Shown here: positions 1-9,335 of the stretch, in pieces
Layout: every line of letters starts with the position of its first letter
How positions within the stretch are numbered: the stretch's first letter is position 1
NCBI GenBank assembly: GCA_020161835.1
Contig: JAIUNL010000006.1
Coordinates: forward strand, 1-64,000
Length of the DNA stretch: 64,000 nt
Reading direction: 5' to 3'
DNA from: Bacteroidota bacterium
GTDB taxonomy: Bacteria > Bacteroidota > JABWAT01
Made by a program: the position numbers and the translations under genes
The notes under the pieces: generated by a model
Databases searched by the model: none
What the model was told of the DNA's origin: nothing
What the model saw: only the letters and a program-made list of their open reading frames with translations

Positions 1-141
1 GAAATGGTTATGCCTGGTGATAAGATCAGCGTAAATGCTGAACTGATTACCCCGGTAGCTATGGAAGCAGGTCTCCGGTTCGCTATCCGTGAGGGTGGTC
101 GTACTGTTGGGGCTGGCGTTGTAAATAAGATTATTAAATAA
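1..141 (+). CDS. tuf: Elongation factor Tu, C-terminal fragment (cut by window start)
   Basis: Frame 1 is open from the first base and encodes the last 46 residues of EF-Tu. These belong to beta-barrel domain 3, with the typical segments [29 protein letters not shown] and a VVNKIIK end. EF-Tu delivers aminoacyl-tRNA to the ribosome. The gene sits directly upstream of rpsJ (14 bp gap), the classical str-S10 arrangement. The N-terminal GTPase domain lies outside the window. Confidence 0.97.
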   Translation, partial: EMVMPGDKISVNAELITPVAMEAGLRFAIREGGRTVGAGVVNKIIK

Positions 142-155
142 GGGGTTATTGTATC

Positions 156-464
156 ATGGCAACCCAAAAAATAAGAATCAAACTGAAATCATACGATCAT
201 ACCTTGATTGATAAATCTGCAAAGAGAATCATTCAGACTGCAAAGTCAACAGGGGCAGTGATATCAGGACCGATTCCTCTGCCAACCCAACGTTCCTTAT
301 ATACGGTTCTCCGGTCTCCGCACGTTGATAAAAAATCACGTGAACAATTTGAAACCAGAAGCCATAAACGCATCATCGATATTTTAAATCCGTCAAGTAA
401 GACAATTGATCAGTTGCTGAAAATTGAACTTCCTGCCGGTGTCGATGTTGAAATCAAATCCTAA
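156..464 (+). CDS. rpsJ: 30S ribosomal protein S10
   Basis: This 102-residue protein has the normal S10 length. It contains the conserved GPIPLPT loop and the [14 protein letters not shown] segment. S10 sits in the 30S head and doubles as NusE in transcription antitermination. It opens the S10 cluster, 14 bp after tuf. The ATG has a weak purine-rich AAGGGG about 11 bases upstream. Confidence 0.98.
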   Translation: MATQKIRIKLKSYDHTLIDKSAKRIIQTAKSTGAVISGPIPLPTQRSLYTVLRSPHVDKKSREQFETRSHKRIIDILNPSSKTIDQLLKIELPAGVDVEIKS

Positions 465-485
465 TTAAACAGATCAGGTTAAGTC

Positions 486-1109
486 ATGTTAGGACTCATA
501 GGTAAAAAAGTCGGAATGACCAGCATCTTTGATGAAAAAGGTCGCCAGCAAAACTGTACAGTAATTGAACTTGGCCCCTGTACAGTTGTGCAGGTCAAGA
601 AAACCGAAAGTGATGGCTATAATGCTATCCAACTCGGTTTCGGTTCCAAAAAAGAAAAGAATACAACAAAAGCTCTTGTTGGCCACTTCAAAAAGGCTGG
701 CTCTGATATTAAAAGTATTCTTCTCGAATTTCGTGTTGATGAACTCCCTGAAGTTGGATCTGTCCTGAATGTGGACTTATTCAAAGAAGGTGAAATCGTT
801 GATGTGGTTGGAAAATCGAAGGGTCGTGGTTTTCAAGGCGTTGTTCGCCGTCACGGTTTTAGTGGTGTGGGTGGTCGTACTCACGGTCAACATGATCGTG
901 AACGTGCTCCCGGATCAGTTGGTTCTTCTTCCTACCCTTCACGGGTACTTAAAGGATTGAGAATGGCCGGACAACACGGAAATACTCAGTTTACATCAAA
1001 AAATGTCCAGGTCATTAAGGTTATGCCCGAATCAAATCTGATTTTGGTAAGGGGGGCCGTTCCAGGTGCTCCTAATTCTTTTGTCCAGGTTTTAAAAACT
1101 TCTAAATAA
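486..1109 (+). CDS. rplC: 50S ribosomal protein L3
   Basis: A 207-residue L3 that starts MLGLIGKKVGMT. It carries the GRGFQGVVRRHGF and KGLRMAGQHG segments that line the peptidyl-transferase region; the MAGQ glutamine is the usual methylation site in this family. L3 is an early assembly protein of the 50S subunit. It lies 21 bp after rpsJ and 16 bp before rplD. Confidence 0.98.
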   Translation: MLGLIGKKVGMTSIFDEKGRQQNCTVIELGPCTVVQVKKTESDGYNAIQLGFGSKKEKNTTKALVGHFKKAGSDIKSILLEFRVDELPEVGSVLNVDLFKEGEIVDVVGKSKGRGFQGVVRRHGFSGVGGRTHGQHDRERAPGSVGSSSYPSRVLKGLRMAGQHGNTQFTSKNVQVIKVMPESNLILVRGAVPGAPNSFVQVLKTSK

Positions 1110-1125
1110 GCATAAGTGATATACA

Positions 1126-1752
1126 ATGGAAGTTAACGTATTAAAAATAGATGGCAAAGATTCAGGAAAGAAAGTAATTCTTCCTGAGAATGTCTTTGCA
1201 ATTGAACCAAATGACCACGCCATTTACATGGATGTGCGGTCAATCCGTGCAAATGACCATTTGGGTCTTCATAAAGTAAAATCCAGAAGAGAAGTTCGCG
1301 GTGGCGGTAAAAAGCCATGGAGACAAAAGGGGCGTGGTACTGCGCGTTCAGGATCTACCCGTTCAGGTGTCTGGGTTGGTGGAGGATCAATTTTTGGTCC
1401 TGTTCCCCATGATTACATCATTGGAATAAACAAAAAAATGAAACGTTTGGCTCAGAGATCTGCCCTGGCTTATAAAGCCTCGTCATCGTCTTTGATTGTT
1501 GTTGAAGAGTTCTCAGTTGATTCACCAAAAACAAAGTCACTTGTTTCTATTCTGAAGAATCTTGCTGTATCCGATAAGAAGGTTCTTGTTGTAACTTCTG
1601 GTTCAGATAAAAATCTTTATTTGTCAGGAAGAAATTTACCAATGGCATCAATCAAGCCAGTAACTGATTTCTCTACCTACGATATTATGAATGCAGATAT
1701 TCTGGTTCTACAGGAAAATGCAATTCCAGGTCTCGAAAGGCTGGTAAAATAA
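1126..1752 (+). CDS. rplD: 50S ribosomal protein L4
   Basis: A 208-residue L4/L1e family protein. The central loop KPWRQKGRGTARSGSTRSG is the extended arm that reaches the nascent-peptide tunnel. In enterobacteria L4 also represses the S10 operon; nothing in this sequence shows whether it does so here. Its stop codon overlaps the rplW start by one base (TAATG), which suggests translational coupling. Confidence 0.98.
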   Translation: MEVNVLKIDGKDSGKKVILPENVFAIEPNDHAIYMDVRSIRANDHLGLHKVKSRREVRGGGKKPWRQKGRGTARSGSTRSGVWVGGGSIFGPVPHDYIIGINKKMKRLAQRSALAYKASSSSLIVVEEFSVDSPKTKSLVSILKNLAVSDKKVLVVTSGSDKNLYLSGRNLPMASIKPVTDFSTYDIMNADILVLQENAIPGLERLVK

Positions 1753-2045
1753 TGAAAACAATTCTAGTAAAGCCATTGCTGACTGAAAAGTTAACATTGT
1801 TACAGGAGAAGCAAAATAAATATGCTTTTCAGGTAACAAAAGGTTCAAATAAAATTGAAATCAAGAAAGCCGTAGAAGACAAATACGGTGTTACGGTTAC
1901 TGGTGTTAATACATCGGTAAAAGAAGGTAAAGTCAAGATTCAAATGACCAAAAAGGGACTCCTTGTTGGTAAGAGAGATGATGTAAAGAAAGCTTTTGTT
2001 ACATTAAAAGCTGGCGATACGATCGATTTCTTAAAAAATACTTGA
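1752..2045 (+). CDS. rplW: 50S ribosomal protein L23
   Basis: A 97-residue L23 starting MKTILVKPLLTEK, the family's usual opening (xPxxTEK). L23 sits at the exit of the peptide tunnel and docks trigger factor and SRP. It overlaps rplD by one base. A structured 147-bp gap begins immediately after its TGA stop. Confidence 0.98.
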   Translation: MKTILVKPLLTEKLTLLQEKQNKYAFQVTKGSNKIEIKKAVEDKYGVTVTGVNTSVKEGKVKIQMTKKGLLVGKRDDVKKAFVTLKAGDTIDFLKNT

Positions 2046-2192
2046 CAACAAAGTAAACATACCTTACCTTTGTTGCTCTTCAATTAGAAGAGTCGAATTT
2101 TACAGATCTAAGCCAGTCCAGGACAAAACGCTGCCTCAGCAAAAACCTATCTGGACGGCAAATTAAAGCACATATTTCGCTGGAGTTTCTGA
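2046..2192 (+). promoter_or_regulatory. Highly structured rplW-rplB intergenic RNA (candidate cis-regulatory leader of rplB)
   Basis: Three consecutive stem-loops are visible. Stem 1 is CAACAAAG (2046-2053) with CTTTGTTG (2068-2075). Stem 2 is CTCTTC (2076-2081) with GAAGAG (2087-2092) and a 5-nt loop; it abuts stem 1, so the two could stack. Stem 3 is GCC-A-GTCCAG (2112-2121) with CTGGACGGC (2151-2159), 9 bp with one bulged A. It encloses a small GCTG/CAGC hairpin (2130-2140) and A-rich internal loops. A GGAG at 2182-2185 is the rplB ribosome binding site. Neighbouring ribosomal genes are 0-44 bp apart, so this gap is exceptional. No GC-rich stem followed by a U-run is present, so a simple terminator is unlikely. 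A regulatory function is inference. Confidence 0.6.
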
Positions 2193-3017
2193 ATGCCTAT
2201 CAAAAGTTTCAGACCAGTAACTCCGTCTTTACGATTCACTAATGTGGCATCGTTTGATGAGATTACGACTGATAAGCCAGAAAAATCGCTGCTCGCCCCC
2301 AAGAAAAGAACTGGTGGGCGAAATAATACTGGTCACACGACATCCAGGTTCATGGGTGGTGGTCATAAGCAGCATTATAGGATTATTGATTTTAAACGTA
2401 ACAAAATTGGCATCGAAGCTAAGGTTGCTACTATTGAATATGATCCAAACCGTTCTGCACGGATTGCACTTCTTAATTACGTTGATGGTGAAAAAAGATA
2501 TATTCTTTCACCAGACGGCCTTAAGGTAGGTGATTCTGTAGTAAGTGGTGTGGATGCAGAAATCAAAGTAGGCAATACATTGCCACTGAAAAACATTCCT
2601 GTTGGTACCATAATTCATAACATTGAATTACGGGCCGGTAAGGGTGGCCAGATGGCTCGAAGTGCCGGTACTTCTGCTCAGCTTGCTGCAAAAGAGGGTG
2701 ATTATGCAACCCTCCGTCTTCCTTCTGGAGAGATGCGGATGGTTAGAAGTGAATGTTTTGCAACCATAGGAATGGTTAGTAATGCTGATCACTTTAACAT
2801 CTCTCTTGGTAAGGCAGGTAGGTCTCGCTGGTTGGGTAAACGTCCGCATGTTCGTGGTGTTGCAATGAATCCTGTAGATCACCCGATGGGTGGTGGTGAA
2901 GGAAAAACATCCGGTGGTGGGCATCCTGTTTCTCCTTGGGGTCAAAAGGCCAAAGGGCTTAAGACACGTAAGAAGAAGAATCAGTCCAATCAATATATAG
3001 TCAGAAGAAGAAAATAA
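2193..3017 (+). CDS. rplB: 50S ribosomal protein L2
   Basis: A 274-residue L2 of normal length. The N-terminal RNA-binding part carries [19 protein letters not shown]. The C-terminal part carries [19 protein letters not shown], which includes the conserved histidine near the peptidyl-transferase centre. L2 is needed for subunit association and peptide-bond formation. It is separated from rplW by the structured 147-bp gap, so its expression may be set independently of the upstream genes. Confidence 0.98.
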   Translation: MPIKSFRPVTPSLRFTNVASFDEITTDKPEKSLLAPKKRTGGRNNTGHTTSRFMGGGHKQHYRIIDFKRNKIGIEAKVATIEYDPNRSARIALLNYVDGEKRYILSPDGLKVGDSVVSGVDAEIKVGNTLPLKNIPVGTIIHNIELRAGKGGQMARSAGTSAQLAAKEGDYATLRLPSGEMRMVRSECFATIGMVSNADHFNISLGKAGRSRWLGKRPHVRGVAMNPVDHPMGGGEGKTSGGGHPVSPWGQKAKGLKTRKKKNQSNQYIVRRRK

Positions 3018-3037
3018 TTTCTGGATTTGGATAAATT

Positions 3038-3301
3038 ATGTCGCGATCACTAAAAAAAGGTCCATTTATTAACGACAAACTGTTGAAGAAGGTTACAGAC
3101 CTTAATACAGCAGGCTTGAAAAAAGTTATTAAAACTTGGAGCCGTTCAAGTATGATTTCTCCGGATATGGTAGGCCACACTTTTGCTGTACATAACGGAA
3201 ATAAATTTATTCCTGTTTATGTTTCAGAAAATATGGTAGGACACAAACTCGGTGAGTTTGCTCCAACGCGGACGTTCCGCAGTCACGCCGGTAACAGATA
3301 A
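3038..3301 (+). CDS. rpsS: 30S ribosomal protein S19
   Basis: An 87-residue S19 starting [10 protein letters not shown], with the family motif [13 protein letters not shown] near the end. It binds 16S rRNA in the 30S head with S13. It lies 20 bp after rplB and 17 bp before rplV. Confidence 0.98.
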   Translation: MSRSLKKGPFINDKLLKKVTDLNTAGLKKVIKTWSRSSMISPDMVGHTFAVHNGNKFIPVYVSENMVGHKLGEFAPTRTFRSHAGNR

Positions 3302-3318
3302 GCTCATAGGAAATATTT

Positions 3319-3663
3319 ATGGAAGCAAGAGCTGTCATTAGAAATGTAAGAAGTTCACCCAGGAAAATGCGCCTGGTTGTGGATCAGATTCGTGGAAAAA
3401 AAGTTGAAGAAGCCTTAAACCTGCTTCATTTTAATCCAAAGCACGGTTCAAAAGTAGTTGAAAAAGTGCTAAGATCTGCTATCTCGAATTTTGTGAATAA
3501 ATCTGACGGAGCCCGGGTTCAAACCGAGGGTCTTGTTGTAACCACTGCCTTTGTCGATGCTGGTCCAGTTGTAAAACGTGTTCAGCCTGCACCAATGGGT
3601 CGTGCTTACCGTAAGCGGAAAAGATCAAATCACGTCACTGTTATCGTATCAGATATTAACTGA
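3319..3663 (+). CDS. rplV: 50S ribosomal protein L22
   Basis: A 114-residue L22. The N-terminus contains [17 protein letters not shown]. The hairpin that lines the exit tunnel ends in the conserved [17 protein letters not shown]. It lies directly upstream of rpsC with about 10 bp between stop and start. Confidence 0.98.
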   Translation: MEARAVIRNVRSSPRKMRLVVDQIRGKKVEEALNLLHFNPKHGSKVVEKVLRSAISNFVNKSDGARVQTEGLVVTTAFVDAGPVVKRVQPAPMGRAYRKRKRSNHVTVIVSDIN

Positions 3664-3673
3664 GGAGTTCATT

Positions 3674-4315
3674 TTGGGTCAGAAAACGAATAGCGTCGGC
3701 CTGAGACTGGGAATAACCACAAACTGGGAATCTCAGTGGTACGACGAAAAAGAGTTTGCTGAAAAGCTTTTTGAAGATGAAAGAATCCGCAAATATGTAA
3801 AAGCCCGGCTTAAAAAAGCAGGCATTTCAAGGATTCAAATTGAGCGTACCGCGAAGAGAATTGCTTTAACAATTTCAACATCCAAACCTGGAGTTGTAAT
3901 CGGTAAGCAAGGGTCAGAAGTTGATAAGCTTAAAGAAGAAATTAAAAAGCTTACCGGAAAAGAAATTAACATTTCAATCAATGAAATTAAAAGACCCGAA
4001 CTGGATGCTGCACTTGTGGGTGATAATATTGCTGCCCAGCTTGAGAATCGTGTCGCTTTCCGGCGTGCAATGAAAAGTGCGATCGCTTCCTCCATGAGAA
4101 TGGGAGCTGATGGTATCCGGATTATTTGTTCCGGACGTCTTGGTGGTGCTGAAATGGCACGCACAGAACAATATAAAGAAGGACGTGTTCCGCTTCACAC
4201 TCTTCGGGCTGATATTGATTATGCCCGTTCAACAGCTCATACTATTTATGGTGCCATCGGCGTTAAGGTATGGATCTGCAAGGGTGAAGTAATTGGCAAT
4301 CGTCAGGACCGTTAA
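3674..4315 (+). CDS. rpsC: 30S ribosomal protein S3
   Basis: The TTG at 3674 gives a 213-residue protein beginning [14 protein letters not shown], the normal S3 N-terminus. A GAGGAG stands about 7 bases upstream. The frame is open further upstream into rplV, but that extension matches no S3. The KH domain has the GxxG-type segment [12 protein letters not shown]. The C-terminal half carries [11 protein letters not shown]3 lines the mRNA entry channel. Confidence 0.97.
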   Translation: MGQKTNSVGLRLGITTNWESQWYDEKEFAEKLFEDERIRKYVKARLKKAGISRIQIERTAKRIALTISTSKPGVVIGKQGSEVDKLKEEIKKLTGKEINISINEIKRPELDAALVGDNIAAQLENRVAFRRAMKSAIASSMRMGADGIRIICSGRLGGAEMARTEQYKEGRVPLHTLRADIDYARSTAHTIYGAIGVKVWICKGEVIGNRQDR

Positions 4316-4342
4316 ACAGGATTTTAGCAGGGAATTTGACCA

Positions 4343-4780
4343 ATGTTAATGCCAAAAAGAGTTAAGTATAGAAAGGCCATGCGTGGCAAAATGAAGGGTA
4401 ACGAGACACGTGGTGTTGAGATTGCCTTCGGTTCCTTTGGAATAAAAGCGCTTGAGCACGCCTGGATCACAAGCAGACAAATTGAAGCTGCCCGGGTTGC
4501 AATGACCCGTAAAATGAAACGTGATGGTAAGGTCTGGATTAAAATATTTCCTGATAAGCCTGTAACCAAGAAGCCTGCTGAAGTGCGAATGGGTTCTGGT
4601 AAGGGAGCTCCTGAGTTTTGGGTTGCTGTAGTAAAGCCAGGTCGTATTCTATTTGAAGTCGATGGAATTTCTGAAGAACTGGCACGTGAGGCTCTTGCAT
4701 TAGCAATGGCGAAATTGCCAATCAGAACCCGTTTTGTTGCCCGTCACGACTTTGTGGCAGCAGAAGCAGAAGGAAAGTAA
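4343..4780 (+). CDS. rplP: 50S ribosomal protein L16
   Basis: A 145-residue L16 starting [15 protein letters not shown]. It has the [15 protein letters not shown] segment and [15 protein letters not shown], which are family signatures. L16 organises the A-site region of the 50S subunit. rpmC follows after 7 bp. Confidence 0.98.
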   Translation: MLMPKRVKYRKAMRGKMKGNETRGVEIAFGSFGIKALEHAWITSRQIEAARVAMTRKMKRDGKVWIKIFPDKPVTKKPAEVRMGSGKGAPEFWVAVVKPGRILFEVDGISEELAREALALAMAKLPIRTRFVARHDFVAAEAEGK

Positions 4781-4787
4781 GCAGACT

Positions 4788-4973
4788 ATGAAAAAGTATG
4801 AACTTAAAGCCTTGAATGAAAGTGATTTGAGAGCACAGCTGATAGATGCGAAGAGTCAGCTTCAGGATCTCAATTTTCAAAAAAGCATTTCTCCGATTGA
4901 AAATCCATTGAGAATGCGTAATCTACGCCGGGAAATTGCCCGGATTGAGACCTTGCTTAAAGGCCGGAAATAA
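4788..4973 (+). CDS. rpmC: 50S ribosomal protein L29
   Basis: Starting at the ATG at 4788 gives 61 residues, the normal L29 length. The frame extends upstream into rplP, but the sequence there is not L29-like. The protein is a helical hairpin with LRAQLIDAKSQLQDLNFQ and the family-typical RREIARIETLL. L29 sits beside L23 at the tunnel exit. Confidence 0.95.
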   Translation: MKKYELKALNESDLRAQLIDAKSQLQDLNFQKSISPIENPLRMRNLRREIARIETLLKGRK

Positions 4974-4996
4974 TCCAATAGGAAGTAACGGATAGT

Positions 4997-5254
4997 ATGA
5001 CGGAAAGAAATAGCAGAAAAGAACGTGTCGGTAAAGTCGTCAGCAATAAGATGGAAAAAACCATCACTGTTGCAATCGAACGGCGTGTTAAACACCCGAT
5101 TTACGGAAAATACTATTACAAGACAAAAAAACTGATGGCTCATGATGAAGGCAATGCTGCCGGAATCGGCGATGTTGTCAGAGTTCAGGAAACACGTCCG
5201 CTCAGCAAGTTAAAGCGCTGGCGGTTAGTTGAAGTGGTTGAAAAAGCAAAATAA
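4997..5254 (+). CDS. rpsQ: 30S ribosomal protein S17
   Basis: An 85-residue S17 of the OB-fold type. It has [14 protein letters not shown] near the start and [18 protein letters not shown] toward the end, both family signatures. It is a primary 16S rRNA binder in the 30S body. It sits in the usual rpmC-rpsQ-rplN order. Confidence 0.98.
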   Translation: MTERNSRKERVGKVVSNKMEKTITVAIERRVKHPIYGKYYYKTKKLMAHDEGNAAGIGDVVRVQETRPLSKLKRWRLVEVVEKAK

Positions 5255-5272
5255 AAAGTTTCAGAGGGAATC

Positions 5273-5641
5273 ATGATTCAGGAAGAATCGAATCTTGTCG
5301 TAGCCGACAACAGCGGAGCGAAGAAAGTCCGTTGTATCAGAGTCCTCGGTGGCAGTGACCGCCGGTACGCTTACGTTGGCGACCTCGTGGTTGTTTCTGT
5401 CAAGTCAGCTATTCCAGGTGGCACTGTAAAGAAGGGTGATGTTTCAAAAGCCGTCATCGTGCGTACCAAAAAGGAATATCGCCGGCAGGATGGATCTTAC
5501 ATCCGCTTCGACGAGAACGCAGCGGTTCTGATTAACAATCAGAATGAACCAAGAGGTACCCGCATTTTCGGGCCAGTTGCCAGAGAACTTCGTGAAAAGC
5601 AATTCATGAAGATCGTTTCTCTCGCACCGGAAGTCATCTAA
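5273..5641 (+). CDS. rplN: 50S ribosomal protein L14
   Basis: A 122-residue L14, the standard length. It begins [19 protein letters not shown] and contains [14 protein letters not shown]14 forms an intersubunit bridge and is the docking site of the silencing factor RsfS. An AGAGGGA lies just before the ATG. Confidence 0.98.
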   Translation: MIQEESNLVVADNSGAKKVRCIRVLGGSDRRYAYVGDLVVVSVKSAIPGGTVKKGDVSKAVIVRTKKEYRRQDGSYIRFDENAAVLINNQNEPRGTRIFGPVARELREKQFMKIVSLAPEVI

Positions 5642-5660
5642 AGCGAATTGAGATAATCAA

Positions 5661-5999
5661 ATGGCAGTGAAATTACATATAAAGAAAAACGATACCGTAC
5701 GGGTCATCACCGGTAATGCCAAAGGTACACTGGGCAAGGTTCTTAAGGTTTATCCTGAGACCAACCGCGTTATTGTTGAAGGTGTTAACATCCGCATCAG
5801 GCATACAAAGCCGAATGCTACCTATCCGCAGGGCGGACGGATTGAAAAAGAAGCACCGGTAAATATTTCCAATTTAATGCTTGTTTGTCCTAAATGCAGT
5901 GCCAACACTCGCGTTGGTCACAAGCTGATTACTGAAGAAAATACCGGAAAACTAAAAAGCCGTCGCGCCTGTAAAAAGTGCGGCGAATTAATCGACTGA
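5661..5999 (+). CDS. rplX: 50S ribosomal protein L24
   Basis: A 112-residue L24 with the N-terminal KOW motif, seen in [19 protein letters not shown]. The C-terminal extension has two cysteine pairs, CPKC and CKKC, spaced like a zinc ribbon. They occur in many but not all bacterial L24 proteins. L24 starts 50S assembly. Confidence 0.97.
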   Translation: MAVKLHIKKNDTVRVITGNAKGTLGKVLKVYPETNRVIVEGVNIRIRHTKPNATYPQGGRIEKEAPVNISNLMLVCPKCSANTRVGHKLITEENTGKLKSRRACKKCGELID

Positions 6000-6007
6000 G
6001 AACGTAT

Positions 6008-6562
6008 ATGAAGCCTCGTTTAGCAGAATTATATAAGTCGAAAATTGTTCCTGACCTCATGAAGAAGAATAATTATTCGAATGTCATGCAGGTTCCTAAA
6101 ATCACCAAAATCTCATTAAACATGGGTTTGGGTGCAGCAACTCAGGATGCAAAAATCCTGGAAGTTGCAGTTAAGGAACTGGGAATCGTTTGCGGCCAAA
6201 AGCCCGTTGTCACTAAGGCAAAAAAGGCTATTTCCAACTTTAAACTCCGTGAAAATATGCCAATTGGCGCAAAAGTTACTCTTCGTGGAGACACGATGTA
6301 TGAGTTTCTTGATCGCTTGATTAATTTGGCAATGCCACGAATCCGTGACTTTCGCGGTGTGTCTGATAAGAGTTTTGATGGATTTGGCAATTACACCTTT
6401 GGTGTTAAGGAACAAATCATTTTTCCTGAAATCAATGTAGATCAGGTTGACAGAATCGTCGGACTTGATATCACCATTGTGACTACTGCCAAAACAGATG
6501 CAGAAGCTTATGACTTACTAAAATCATTTAGCTTTCCGTTCAGAAAACGTAATGAAAATTAA
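6008..6562 (+). CDS. rplE: 50S ribosomal protein L5
   Basis: The ATG at 6008 gives 184 residues starting [20 protein letters not shown]. The frame opens 30 bp earlier inside rplX, but that extension is not L5-like. Family segments include [19 protein letters not shown] and [11 protein letters not shown]5 binds 5S rRNA and contacts P-site tRNA. Confidence 0.97.
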   Translation: MKPRLAELYKSKIVPDLMKKNNYSNVMQVPKITKISLNMGLGAATQDAKILEVAVKELGIVCGQKPVVTKAKKAISNFKLRENMPIGAKVTLRGDTMYEFLDRLINLAMPRIRDFRGVSDKSFDGFGNYTFGVKEQIIFPEINVDQVDRIVGLDITIVTTAKTDAEAYDLLKSFSFPFRKRNEN

Positions 6563-6582
6563 ATCCTGTTCAGAGGTCTCAA

Positions 6583-6768
6583 TTGGCTACTAAAGCGATG
6601 GTTGCTAAATGCAACAGAAAACCAAAATTCAGCACTCAGGCTTACAATCGTTGTAAGATGTGTGGCCGGCCCAGAGCATTTCTGAGAGATTTCGGTCTTT
6701 GCCGGATCTGTTTCAGAAATATGGCACTTGATGGGAAAATTCCTGGTGTCAAAAAGTCAAGCTGGTAA
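6583..6768 (+). CDS. rpsN: 30S ribosomal protein S14, short zinc-binding type
   Basis: A TTG start with AGAGG upstream gives 61 residues. Two CxxC pairs (CKMC and CRIC) in the [21 protein letters not shown] segment mark the short zinc-containing (type Z) S14, not the roughly 90-100 residue zinc-free form. It lies between rplE and rpsH as usual. Confidence 0.97.
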   Translation: MATKAMVAKCNRKPKFSTQAYNRCKMCGRPRAFLRDFGLCRICFRNMALDGKIPGVKKSSW

Positions 6769-6792
6769 AATTCAGAATAGGGGATTGAAATA

Positions 6793-7191
6793 ATGTCAAT
6801 GTCAGATCCGATCTCGGATTTTCTAACCAGGATCAGAAACGCTCAGAAGGCCAGGCACCGCACAACCGATGCTCCTTCATCAAACATGAAAAAAGAAATT
6901 GCACGCATCCTTTTCGAAAAGGGATATATTCAAAAGTATGTTATCATTGAAGATGGCAACACTCAGATTATTCGTGTCTTTCTAAAATATGATGCTAAAA
7001 AGAATGGTACCATTACCGGAATCCAAAGACTTTCCAAGCCAGGTTTACGCAGGTATGCTGGTGTAGAAGATGTACCAAAGGTGTTGAACGGACTAGGTCT
7101 AGCTATCATTTCAACTTCAAAAGGAATTCTGACTGACAAAGAAGCGCGCCTCCAAAATGTTGGTGGTGAAGTTATTTGTTACGTTTGGTAG
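6793..7191 (+). CDS. rpsH: 30S ribosomal protein S8
   Basis: A 132-residue S8 starting [17 protein letters not shown]. The family C-terminus is present: [20 protein letters not shown] followed by VICYVW. S8 organises the central domain of 16S rRNA. In enterobacteria it represses the spc operon; that control is not visible here. Confidence 0.98.
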   Translation: MSMSDPISDFLTRIRNAQKARHRTTDAPSSNMKKEIARILFEKGYIQKYVIIEDGNTQIIRVFLKYDAKKNGTITGIQRLSKPGLRRYAGVEDVPKVLNGLGLAIISTSKGILTDKEARLQNVGGEVICYVW

Positions 7192-7203
7192 GAGTAGTTT
7201 TCA

Positions 7204-7743
7204 ATGTCACGTATCGGAAAAAAAATTATTACTCTTCCATCTGCCGTTACTCTTAAGATAACTGCAGACAATGTAGAGGTTAAAGGTCCAAAGGGTACAC
7301 TCAATGTAGGATATGATCCTGCAATCGCTGTCAATATTGACTCTAATGTAGTGACACTTTCCAGAAGTTCTGAAGAAAAAGACGTGAGAGCAAAGCATGG
7401 TCTTTACAGGGCACTTCTTCAAAGCGCAGTGGTTGGAGTCACCGATGGTTATACCCGTAAATTGGATATCGTTGGTGTAGGTTACCGTGCTGAATTGAAG
7501 GGAAGTTTTCTCTACATGGCAGTTGGTTATTCACACCCGGTTTATTTCAAAGCTCCTGCCAGTGTTAAGGTAGAAGTACCTGTCCCTACTCAGATTATTG
7601 TTTCCGGAATTGATAAGCAATTAGTCGGTCAGGTAGCTGCAAAAATCAGGGCAATTCGTGAGCCTGAGCCTTATAAGGGTAAGGGAATCAAATATGATAA
7701 CGAAGTTGTTCGCAGAAAAGCTGGTAAGACGGCTTCTAGATAA
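7204..7743 (+). CDS. rplF: 50S ribosomal protein L6
   Basis: A 179-residue L6 with two repeated alpha/beta domains. It starts MSRIGKKIITLP and ends with the signature PEPYKGKGIKYDNEVVRRKAG. L6 sits near the sarcin-ricin loop and the factor-binding site. A small hairpin follows in the gap before rplR. Confidence 0.98.
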   Translation: MSRIGKKIITLPSAVTLKITADNVEVKGPKGTLNVGYDPAIAVNIDSNVVTLSRSSEEKDVRAKHGLYRALLQSAVVGVTDGYTRKLDIVGVGYRAELKGSFLYMAVGYSHPVYFKAPASVKVEVPVPTQIIVSGIDKQLVGQVAAKIRAIREPEPYKGKGIKYDNEVVRRKAGKTASR

Positions 7744-7749
7744 TAATCA

Positions 7750-7770
7750 ATGAATGACAAGTCCATTCAT
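7750..7770 (+). promoter_or_regulatory. Small hairpin between rplF and rplR
   Basis: ATGAATG (7750-7756) pairs with CATTCAT (7764-7770) across a 7-nt loop, in the 44-bp rplF-rplR gap. There is no U-run, so it is not an intrinsic terminator. It may be a processing or stability element. Its small size and AT content make a chance occurrence possible. Confidence 0.25.
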
Positions 7771-7787
7771 CACTAACGGATAAAAAA

Positions 7788-8153
7788 ATGGCATCTTTTT
7801 CACGTGTAAACAGAAGAAACCGGATTAAAATTTCTGTAAGGAAAAAAATCAGGGGAACTGAAGAACGTCCGCGGTTGTGTGTTTACCGCAGTAACAATCA
7901 TATCTATGTGCAGATTATCAATGATTTGAATGGCTCAACATTAGCCGCTGCATCTAGTCTATCAAAGACATTTACTGAACAGATCAAGGGAAAGAAACCT
8001 GTTGAGGTTTCCAAACTAATCGGTGCAGAAATAGCAAAACTGGCCATCGAGAAAAATATTAAGAACGTGGTGTTCGACCGTAATGGTTATCTTTACCATG
8101 GCCGTATAAAGGCTGTTGCTGATGGTGCCCGTGAAGCAGGTCTGAACTTTTAA
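7788..8153 (+). CDS. rplR: 50S ribosomal protein L18
   Basis: A 121-residue L18. The basic N-terminus [19 protein letters not shown] is followed by [18 protein letters not shown]. The end is the family-typical [20 protein letters not shown]. It binds 5S rRNA together with L5. Confidence 0.98.
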   Translation: MASFSRVNRRNRIKISVRKKIRGTEERPRLCVYRSNNHIYVQIINDLNGSTLAAASSLSKTFTEQIKGKKPVEVSKLIGAEIAKLAIEKNIKNVVFDRNGYLYHGRIKAVADGAREAGLNF

Positions 8154-8182
8154 TCCAACGTATTGACTCTCGGAGAAGAAAC

Positions 8183-8686
8183 TTGAAAAAGTTAAAAGCA
8201 AATGAATTAACTCTTAAAGAAAAACTTGTTTACATCAATCGTGTAGCAAAAGTTGTAAAGGGCGGTCGCCGCTTCAGTTTTACAGCAATTATTGTTGTTG
8301 GTGATGGTAACGGACATGTTGGTATCGGTCTTGGTAAAGCAAATGAAGTAACAGATGCAGTAACCAAGGGCACTGAAGATGCCAAAAAGAATCTAGTTGG
8401 TGTTTCTCTTTACAAGGGTACCATCCCTCACACAATAATCGCAAAATTTGGTGCAGCAAAGGTTCTTCTGAAACCAGCTTCACCAGGAACCGGAATTATC
8501 GCAGGTGGTGCTGTTCGCGCTGTACTTGAAAGTGTAGGGGTTCAGGATATTCTTTCAAAATGTCTGGGATCAACCAATCCGCATAATGTTACCAAAGCAA
8601 CTCTTCAGGGTTTGATGGATCTGATGGATCCATCGGTAGTTGCCCGGAAACGTGGTAAAACCCTTAAAGAAGTTTTTGAAGGATAA
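8183..8686 (+). CDS. rpsE: 30S ribosomal protein S5
   Basis: The TTG start with GGAG upstream gives 167 residues. The double-stranded RNA-binding-like N-domain carries [16 protein letters not shown] and [17 protein letters not shown]. The C-domain has [17 protein letters not shown]5 takes part in mRNA unwinding at the entry site and in decoding fidelity. rpmD follows after 4 bp. Confidence 0.98.
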   Translation: MKKLKANELTLKEKLVYINRVAKVVKGGRRFSFTAIIVVGDGNGHVGIGLGKANEVTDAVTKGTEDAKKNLVGVSLYKGTIPHTIIAKFGAAKVLLKPASPGTGIIAGGAVRAVLESVGVQDILSKCLGSTNPHNVTKATLQGLMDLMDPSVVARKRGKTLKEVFEG

Positions 8687-8690
8687 GAAC

Positions 8691-8873
8691 ATGCCTAAAA
8701 TTAAAATTACTCAGGTTAAAAGCGCAATCGACAGACCTGCAATCCAGAAAAGAACTATTACAGCACTCGGACTTGGCCGCACGAACTATTTCAACATTGT
8801 TGAAGATGGTGCTGCAATCAGAGGGATGATCAGAAAAGTCTCCCATCTTGTCTCAGTCGAAGCAATCAAGTAA
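8691..8873 (+). CDS. rpmD: 50S ribosomal protein L30
   Basis: Starting at the ATG at 8691 gives 60 residues, the usual bacterial L30 length. A GGATAA lies upstream. The sequence MPKIKITQVKS and ALGLGRTN match the family. The frame also runs upstream into rpsE, but that part has no similarity to L30. Some FCB lineages lack L30; it is present here. Confidence 0.95.
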   Translation: MPKIKITQVKSAIDRPAIQKRTITALGLGRTNYFNIVEDGAAIRGMIRKVSHLVSVEAIK

Positions 8874-8891
8874 CCATACACAGGCTTTACA

Positions 8892-9335
8892 ATGAAATTA
8901 CATACTTTAAAATTTGCTGCCGGATCACGTAAGAACAGAAAGCGTGTTGGTCGTGGTCAGGGTTCTGGCCATGGTGAAACAGCTTCAAAGGGCGTCAAGG
9001 GTGCCCGTTCAAGAAGCGGTGATATTCAGCGTGCCTGGTTTGAAGGCGGTCAGATGCCTATTCAAAGAAGGCTCCCAAAATATGGTTTTACAAACCGTCA
9101 CAGAGTTGAATACCTTCCTGTAAATGTGAATCGGTTAAATGATTTTCTTGAAACAGTAAAAGAATTTACACCCGAAGTTTTATACACCCTCGGAATTATC
9201 TCTAAAAAGGGTGCCCTTATTAAGATTCTTGGTGATGGTGAATTGTCAGGAAAAGTAACAGTTTCAGCACATGCATTCAGTGAATCTGCCAAGACTAAAA
9301 TCGAAGCAGCAGGCGGTAAGGTTAACCAACTATGA
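8892..9335 (+). CDS. rplO: 50S ribosomal protein L15
   Basis: A 147-residue L15. The glycine- and arginine-rich N-terminus contains [17 protein letters not shown], followed by [17 protein letters not shown], the family signature. The stop overlaps the secY start by four bases (ATGA), which suggests translational coupling. Confidence 0.98.
   Translation: MKLHTLKFAAGSRKNRKRVGRGQGSGHGETASKGVKGARSRSGDIQRAWFEGGQMPIQRRLPKYGFTNRHRVEYLPVNVNRLNDFLETVKEFTPEVLYTLGIISKKGALIKILGDGELSGKVTVSAHAFSESAKTKIEAAGGKVNQL

Noticed and set aside
2046-2100. Intrinsic terminator after rplW
   Set aside because: Stems are AT-rich and only a short T stretch follows. The next gene belongs to the same cluster, so a leader or processing element fits better.
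2628-2993. 121-codon frame antisense to rplB
   Set aside because: It lies wholly inside the conserved L2 gene on the other strand; its composition follows from L2 codons.
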